A DNA stretch of 18,522 nt. Source: Bacillota bacterium. GTDB lineage: Bacteria > Bacillota > Clostridia > Oscillospirales > Acutalibacteraceae. The notes under the pieces were generated by a model. It was not told the origin of the DNA, searched no databases, and worked only from the letters and a program-made list of their open reading frames with translations. The stretch spans positions 1 to 18,522 of the forward strand of contig JAEXDU010000018.1 in the NCBI GenBank assembly GCA_023401495.1, given 5' to 3'. Made by a program: the position numbers and the translations under genes. Shown here piece by piece: positions 15,079 through 18,522 of the stretch; within the stretch, counting starts at the first letter, position 1, and every line of letters starts with the position of its first letter.

Positions 15079-16269
15079 TCATTCAAAAAAGCGGCCGGAA
15101 TGATCGCTGCTCTGCTCGTATACATGAATGGAATCACGCTTCTTTTTCGCCTCATACAGCGCATAATCCGCATTGAGAAAAAGACGCACTGCATCCATAT
15201 GAAAAGAATAGGGCGCCAGGCCAAAGCTGGCCGTCAGCTTTAATTCCGGGTGGCCGGGAAACGGCATCTGGTCGAGCCTTGCCTGTATCTTTTTGCAGGT
15301 GTTTACCGCTTCCGTCATACTGACGTCGCAGAACAAGAGGCAGAATTCATCCCCGCCGTAGCGAAACGGCGTGGAGGGCCCGCAGTTTTCCCGAAGCACC
15401 TCTGCAAAGCTGACCAGAACATTGTCGCCGACACGGTGCCCCCAGCAGTCGTTGATCTGCTTAAAATGGTCAATATCCACCACAGCCAAAATGTAGACCT
15501 TCTCTTCCGTGCTGTCCTCCATATCCTTAAACGCATTGTGCAGCGCCTTGCGGTTAAAAATCCCCGTCATATCATCGGTGCGCACGCTTTCCCAAAGCTG
15601 GTAGCGCTCCACCGAATTTTGAAAGCTGATCTGGTTTCGCTCCTTTTCAAAACGAATCGTCACCATACACACGGCGGAAAAGGCCAGCAGAACGAAAAGG
15701 GCGGTCAAAACATTGCCCATTCGTGAGGAGTCTGAAAAAGCATTGATCTTATCCGAGTCCCATTCCGTAAAAAACTCGGAAAACACAAAGCAAATGACTC
15801 CCGCAATCGCCGTGACCGCTGTGACGCGGTAGCGGGCATAAATGATGGTCAGCATGATGGCGCCCGCAAAGGTGTAGTACATTGCCGGGAAGACACAGTG
15901 CACCGTATACAGAACAAACGAAATCGCGACATATGTCAGCGACACCATATAGATTTTCTTGATCTGCGAGATTTTGTTTGACCTTACCACCACTGTCTCC
16001 AGTACAATAAAGGCAAGATTCGCCACACTGGGCAAAACAACATACTTGTAGACATAGCGCTGCACGGAAATCGAAATCAGGTCGTAATGGAATAAGATCA
16101 CACCTGCCGCACACTCACAGAGCATTGCAAACACCACAAGAGCGAAAGAAATTTGGTAATGCAGCAAAAGCCAGTCATGGTCCACCTTTGAGTATTCTTT
16201 TTTGATTTCTTCTATATTCGGTCTATCCTGCTTCTCTTCCTGCCCATATGGCAGAAAACGTGTCCCCAC
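15079..16269 (-). CDS. Membrane-bound GGDEF diguanylate cyclase
   Basis: The 396-residue protein has a cytosolic N-terminus (about 1-36), about six membrane helices (about 37-205, a MASE-like sensor of unassigned type) and a C-terminal GGDEF domain (about 228-385). TDDMTGIFNRKAL opens the domain, VDIDHFKQINDCWGHRVGD carries the metal and substrate residues, and RYGGDEF (GGDEF at 305-309) is an intact active site, so c-di-GMP synthesis is expected. The inhibitory RxxD site five residues ahead of GGDEF is absent (CGPS there), so product inhibition by that site is unlikely. The start is a GTG with GGGAGGG six bases upstream; no in-frame ATG lies near the N-terminus. Its own promoter is at 16517-16545. 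The sensed signal is unknown. Confidence 0.93.
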   Translation of the reverse strand: MGTRFLPYGQEEKQDRPNIEEIKKEYSKVDHDWLLLHYQISFALVVFAMLCECAAGVILFHYDLISISVQRYVYKYVVLPSVANLAFIVLETVVVRSNKISQIKKIYMVSLTYVAISFVLYTVHCVFPAMYYTFAGAIMLTIIYARYRVTAVTAIAGVICFVFSEFFTEWDSDKINAFSDSSRMGNVLTALFVLLAFSAVCMVTIRFEKERNQISFQNSVERYQLWESVRTDDMTGIFNRKALHNAFKDMEDSTEEKVYILAVVDIDHFKQINDCWGHRVGDNVLVSFAEVLRENCGPSTPFRYGGDEFCLLFCDVSMTEAVNTCKKIQARLDQMPFPGHPELKLTASFGLAPYSFHMDAVRLFLNADYALYEAKKKRDSIHVYEQSSDHSGRFFE

Positions 16270-16516
16270 TTTATTCCCTCCCGGCCAGACCCTGAAAACC
16301 GCATGCTCTCATTGGAACATGTTTTTCAGCAGCCTGTGCTGCATTTTTGGAAGGCTGTTTTCTGATCCGGCTGCCGCCTGATGGCGCTGCGCACCACTGT
16401 CTTTCATACCGCGAATCACCTTCACCGGTCTAAGGTCAGATTCAAAGCTGCTCTGCACTTTGCAGCAGCAAATGATGCGAATTCTTCCTTTGGAAAGAGA
16501 AATAAAACCGATTCTT
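16270..16516 (-). other. Long 5' leader of the cyclase gene
   Basis: About 240 bases lie between the predicted transcript start (near 16510) and the GTG. One hairpin is visible: GCTGCT and AGCAGC (minus strand, about 16448-16470) enclosing a GCA/TGC pair. No c-di-GMP-I or -II riboswitch consensus was found. A 78-codon frame (16309-16545) runs through it, but its TTG start coincides with the promoter -35, so I do not call it. Confidence 0.4.
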
Positions 16517-16545
16517 ATTATACCCATTATTTTCCAAATTTTCAA
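16517..16545 (-). promoter_or_regulatory. Promoter of the GGDEF cyclase gene
   Basis: On the minus strand TTGAAA (16545-16540) and a perfect TATAAT (16522-16517) are separated by 17 bases. It points to the cyclase, 248 bases downstream. Confidence 0.75.
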
Positions 16546-16639
16546 CAGAAAATCGATCGTTCATCTTCATTTATACCATAAATTTCCAGAAAATAATAAT
16601 TGATTAGTAAAGATTCGGAAGCATAGCAGCGCACAGAGC

Positions 16640-17005
16640 CTACACTCCGCACAGCTTTTGCGCAGCCTCTTCCTCCGACGCGACGAAAAAGACACTGTGG
16701 CCCTGATTGCTCTCATAAATAAAGTCTCTTAGGGCTTTGCTGGTATATTTTGAAAAATCACCAATGATCGCGATCTGGATATGGTAGGTGACAAATTTTT
16801 GAAGGATCTCCCCCGCAAGACGGGTGCTGAGCTGAAAAAACTCTTCGGGGAAAGCCTCCTTCGAGATTGCGATACGGCTGCATCCCGTCTCGTACTGTAC
16901 CGTCATCATCAGGTCCAGCGCAGACTGCACATCAGAAATCAACTGACTTTGTGAGTCGATCAGGGCATAGTCCTGCCCGTTTACTTCTTTTCTTTGAATG
17001 TTCAT
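16640..17005 (-). CDS. DUF4180 domain-containing protein
   Basis: The 121-residue protein is one complete DUF4180 domain, a family of unknown function common in Firmicutes. The recognisable block runs from about residue 55 to 106: EEFFQLSTRLAGEILQKF, then IQIAIIGDFSKYTSKALRDF, then YESNQGHSVFFVASEEEA. The sequence is soluble, with alternating beta and alpha stretches and no membrane segment. AAAGGAG lies five bases before the ATG. It forms its own unit, with a promoter at 17176-17204 and a structured leader of about 170 bases. Nothing nearby indicates its job. Confidence 0.87.
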   Translation of the reverse strand: MNIQRKEVNGQDYALIDSQSQLISDVQSALDLMMTVQYETGCSRIAISKEAFPEEFFQLSTRLAGEILQKFVTYHIQIAIIGDFSKYTSKALRDFIYESNQGHSVFFVASEEEAAQKLCGV

Positions 17006-17039
17006 AACTTCTCCTTTGGTTTATAACTTTTTTGCGTCT

Positions 17040-17099
17040 GCCCGGCGCAGGAATGTTTTCCTATTTAATAGGGAAAGCATCTGCGGCCCACTGCCGGGC
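17040..17099. ncRNA. Structured leader element upstream of the DUF4180 gene
   Basis: GCCCGGC (17040-17046) pairs with GCCGGGC (17093-17099). Inside, GCAG pairs with CTGC (17047-17050 and 17081-17084). After a GA bulge, ATGTTTTCC pairs with GGAAAGCAT, including one G-U. Bases GGCCCACT (17085-17092) stay single-stranded. If transcribed with the downstream gene, the element is on the minus strand in its 5' leader. No known riboswitch family was recognised. The fold could also act as a terminator, since GCAAAAAA follows on the minus strand. Confidence 0.4.
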
Positions 17100-17175
17100 T
17101 TTCCCCAGGGCGCATCGATTTCCTGGTCAAATATGGGTTGTCTGGCCTTGTCCCGCAAACCGGTAGGATGATTTT

Positions 17176-17204
17176 ATCATGTCACTTTTTCCCCGTAAAG
17201 TCAA
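17176..17204 (-). promoter_or_regulatory. Promoter of the DUF4180 gene
   Basis: On the minus strand TTGACT (17204-17199) is followed after 17 bases by CATGAT (17181-17176). The -35 is strong and the -10 moderate. The resulting leader is about 165 bases. Confidence 0.6.
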
Positions 17205-17310
17205 TTGCAGGAGAAAATACGCTGTTTATTTTAAAAACACAGTTTCAAAATCATGAAATCGTGATATAAATGAGGATTTTAAAATGCCCCTCCGGTAATA
17301 TACTCGGGTT

Positions 17311-17350
17311 CATAAAAATAACCGCCAAAAGTCCATAAGACTCCGGCGGC
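17311..17350 (-). terminator. Intrinsic terminator downstream of the glycosylase-family gene
   Basis: On the minus strand CCGCC-GGAGTC-TTATG-GACTTTT-GGCGG forms two stacked helices, followed by TTATTTTTAT. It ends the transcript of the gene at 17545-18147. The 195 bases between that stop and the hairpin show no supported gene: one frame continues 50 codons past the stop, and a 31-codon frame (17279-17374) runs across the hairpin. Confidence 0.7.
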
Positions 17351-17544
17351 AAACAGATAATTTCGGTATATCATGGCCTCGCAAGATTTGGTTACAACGA
17401 TAGGATTTCACCCAGGCCGATGCAGACTGAGTTGTTTCCCGCAAGAACCCACACCAAATACAGTGCGGGATTGCAAATGTGTTTCAGATAGATGCTGAGC
17501 CTCAGACTTCTTTCGTCGGAGATTCTGGGACAGGAACTAGGAAG

Positions 17545-18147
17545 CTAGGAAAGCCCCAGTACCCTATGCACTTCTTTCTGCACCTCTAAAATTCTTTTCT
17601 CTGTAAACTCGGGATAGTCTTTAAACCACTTCATATTCAGCGGGGACGGATGCGGCAGTATATAGGCAGGCTTCCCGTTGATCTGTTTGTCTTCAAACGC
17701 CAATGTAGTAATTTTTTCATGAGGGAAGAAAAACTCTGCCGCGATGCCACCGATGATAATATAAATCTCGTTATCGACAAGCTCCATCTCCCGCAACAGC
17801 CACTGTTCAGAGCAAACCTTGGGCGGACGGCGGTCTGCTCCGCCCGGAGCCTTGCCGGGATAACAATGTGCCATTGACACAATGTAAAAATGATCCGGAT
17901 TATAAAAGTCCTCGTCCGATATGCGGTACCATTCCCCGCGCAGCCTTCTTCCGCTGGCATCGTTAAACGGCCTGCCTGTTTCATGCACACTTTTAGACGG
18001 AGCCTGGCTGATCTGCATGATTTTGGCGTTGTGGTTTCCCTGCACGATGGGATGCGGTTCGAACCCGAATACGTCCTGACACGAGCGACACTGCAATATT
18101 TGATTTTGCAAATGAACCAGTTGATTTTTGCCTTGATTTTTCTCCAT
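17545..18147 (-). CDS. Uracil-DNA glycosylase-superfamily protein
   Basis: The 200-residue protein resembles the COG1573-type (family 4/5-like) glycosylases. The C-terminal HPSPLN (166-171) is the leucine-loop motif of the superfamily. Four cysteines fit a [4Fe-4S] cluster: Cys20 and Cys23 (CRSC), Cys95, and Cys112 sixteen residues further on. The first active-site motif is unusual: SQAPSKSVHETGRPFNDASG, where classical family 4 has GEAPG...G.PFVG.AG. Activity on uracil is therefore probable but not certain. AAGGGG precedes the ATG by about 5 bases. It is monocistronic, with its terminator at 17311-17350. It lies downstream of the pseudogene, and no convincing promoter was found in the 110 bases between. 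Confidence 0.82.
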   Translation of the reverse strand: MEKNQGKNQLVHLQNQILQCRSCQDVFGFEPHPIVQGNHNAKIMQISQAPSKSVHETGRPFNDASGRRLRGEWYRISDEDFYNPDHFYIVSMAHCYPGKAPGGADRRPPKVCSEQWLLREMELVDNEIYIIIGGIAAEFFFPHEKITTLAFEDKQINGKPAYILPHPSPLNMKWFKDYPEFTEKRILEVQKEVHRVLGLS

Positions 18148-18260
18148 CTCTTTCCCCTTTCTCTCCTAAAAATAAGCGATGCTTTCAGAGCGTTTAAAGT
18201 TCTTTGACACCGGCAATAAAAAATCGATTTTTGAACGCCAGGATTCCGGACCGTTCTCTC

Positions 18261-18522
18261 AATACCAATGCTTCACTAAACTCAAGCACGCATCGATGGA
18301 CGTAACCTTCCTGTTCATCGTGATAAGGTCGCCGTGAATAGAATTCCCAAAGCCTGCGGAAAGACCATTTTTTGAATCACCACGGAAAAAGATACCTTAC
18401 GGTGGTCAAACTGGTTCTGCATACGATAAATGACCGCGCGGTCCGTAAAGAGAGAGGCCCGGCATTTGCTTACGTGCTTTAAGATTTCGTCCCTGCCGAT
18501 GATGTTCAGGTAAGTATCCTGC
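18261..18522 (-). pseudogene. Decayed PEP-synthase / rifampicin-phosphotransferase-type gene fragment
   Basis: On the minus strand the frame from the window edge reads QDTYLNIIGRDEILKHVSKC, then ASLFTDRAVIYR, FDHRKV and VVIQKMVFPQALGILFTA. These match the N-terminal ATP-binding domain of PEP synthase and rifampicin phosphotransferase (known pattern VVQKMVFPQASGILFTADPVTSNRKV). After FTA at about 18330 one base is missing and the frame stops at 18315. The match continues in another frame as DLITMNRKVTSIDA. A second one-base loss near 18275 shifts to GEALV. The similarity ends near 18261, so the following several hundred residues are absent. The 5' part lies outside the window. Sequencing errors could explain the shifts but not the missing 3' portion. 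Confidence 0.82.

Noticed and set aside
16270..16510. c-di-GMP riboswitch in the cyclase leader
   Set aside because: Neither the GEMM-I core (GGACGCAAAGCC-like) nor the class II consensus is present on either strand.
16309..16545. 78-codon minus-strand frame upstream of the cyclase
   Set aside because: Its TTG start codon is part of the promoter -35 hexamer, so the natural transcript would not contain its start.
17279..17374. 31-codon membrane-like small protein MIYRNYLFAAGV...
   Set aside because: It runs straight across the intrinsic terminator at 17311-17350 and lacks properly spaced Shine-Dalgarno bases.
17392..17544. In-frame continuation of about 50 codons after the glycosylase stop codon
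   Set aside because: An open run of this length is expected by chance often enough, the family's normal end is reached before the stop, and there is no recoding signal.

Overview
The window reads as a chromosomal segment from a fairly GC-rich Clostridia-type Firmicute, possibly of the Oscillospirales/Ruminococcaceae kind. That placement is inferred from the tryptophan T-box leader, the trpEGDCFBA gene order, purine-rich AGGAGG-like ribosome binding sites, and a MarR-controlled heterodimeric ABC exporter of clostridial type. No rRNA, tRNA, CRISPR array, insertion sequence or integrase was seen.

Region 1 (1-6424, minus strand) is a complete tryptophan operon except for the 3' part of trpA, which leaves the window. 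The order is trpE-trpG-trpD-trpC-trpF-trpB-trpA, with mostly 4-base or 17-base overlaps. It starts from a near-consensus promoter (TTGACA, 17 bases, TACTTT). A T-box leader of about 280 nt follows, with a UGG (Trp) specifier, the AGGGTGGCACCGCG T-box sequence and an intrinsic terminator. The operon should therefore respond to uncharged tRNA-Trp, and TrpE carries the LLES motif for feedback inhibition by tryptophan.

Region 2 (6633-7558) is a divergent pair: an HxlR-family regulator (minus) and a small flavin split-barrel (PPOX-class) protein (plus). Two abutting inverted repeats lie between them. Region 3 (7728-12000) is a MarR regulator with a textbook promoter and an operator-like dyad over the start site, then two ABC exporter half-transporters. 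The first has a degenerate ATPase site and the second a canonical one, so they should form a heterodimer. A strong terminator closes the unit.

Region 4 (12001-13724) has an unexplained spacer, an extended -10 promoter, a short leader that can fold as a compact three-way junction, and a MetE C-terminal-domain-like (YxjG/YxjH type) methyltransferase. Region 5 (13811-18522, minus strand) carries separate single-gene units: a multi-pass membrane DUF218 protein, a six-helix membrane GGDEF diguanylate cyclase, a DUF4180 protein behind a strongly structured leader, and a uracil-DNA-glycosylase-superfamily protein with four candidate Fe-S cysteines. A frameshifted and truncated remnant of a PEP-synthase/rifampicin-phosphotransferase-type gene lies at the right edge.

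Most of the window is ordinary core metabolism and regulation. No convincing new multi-gene system was found. The items most worth a second look are the two unassigned structured leaders (12404-12506 and 17040-17099), the tandem dyads at 6991-7028 and the decayed gene at the right edge.
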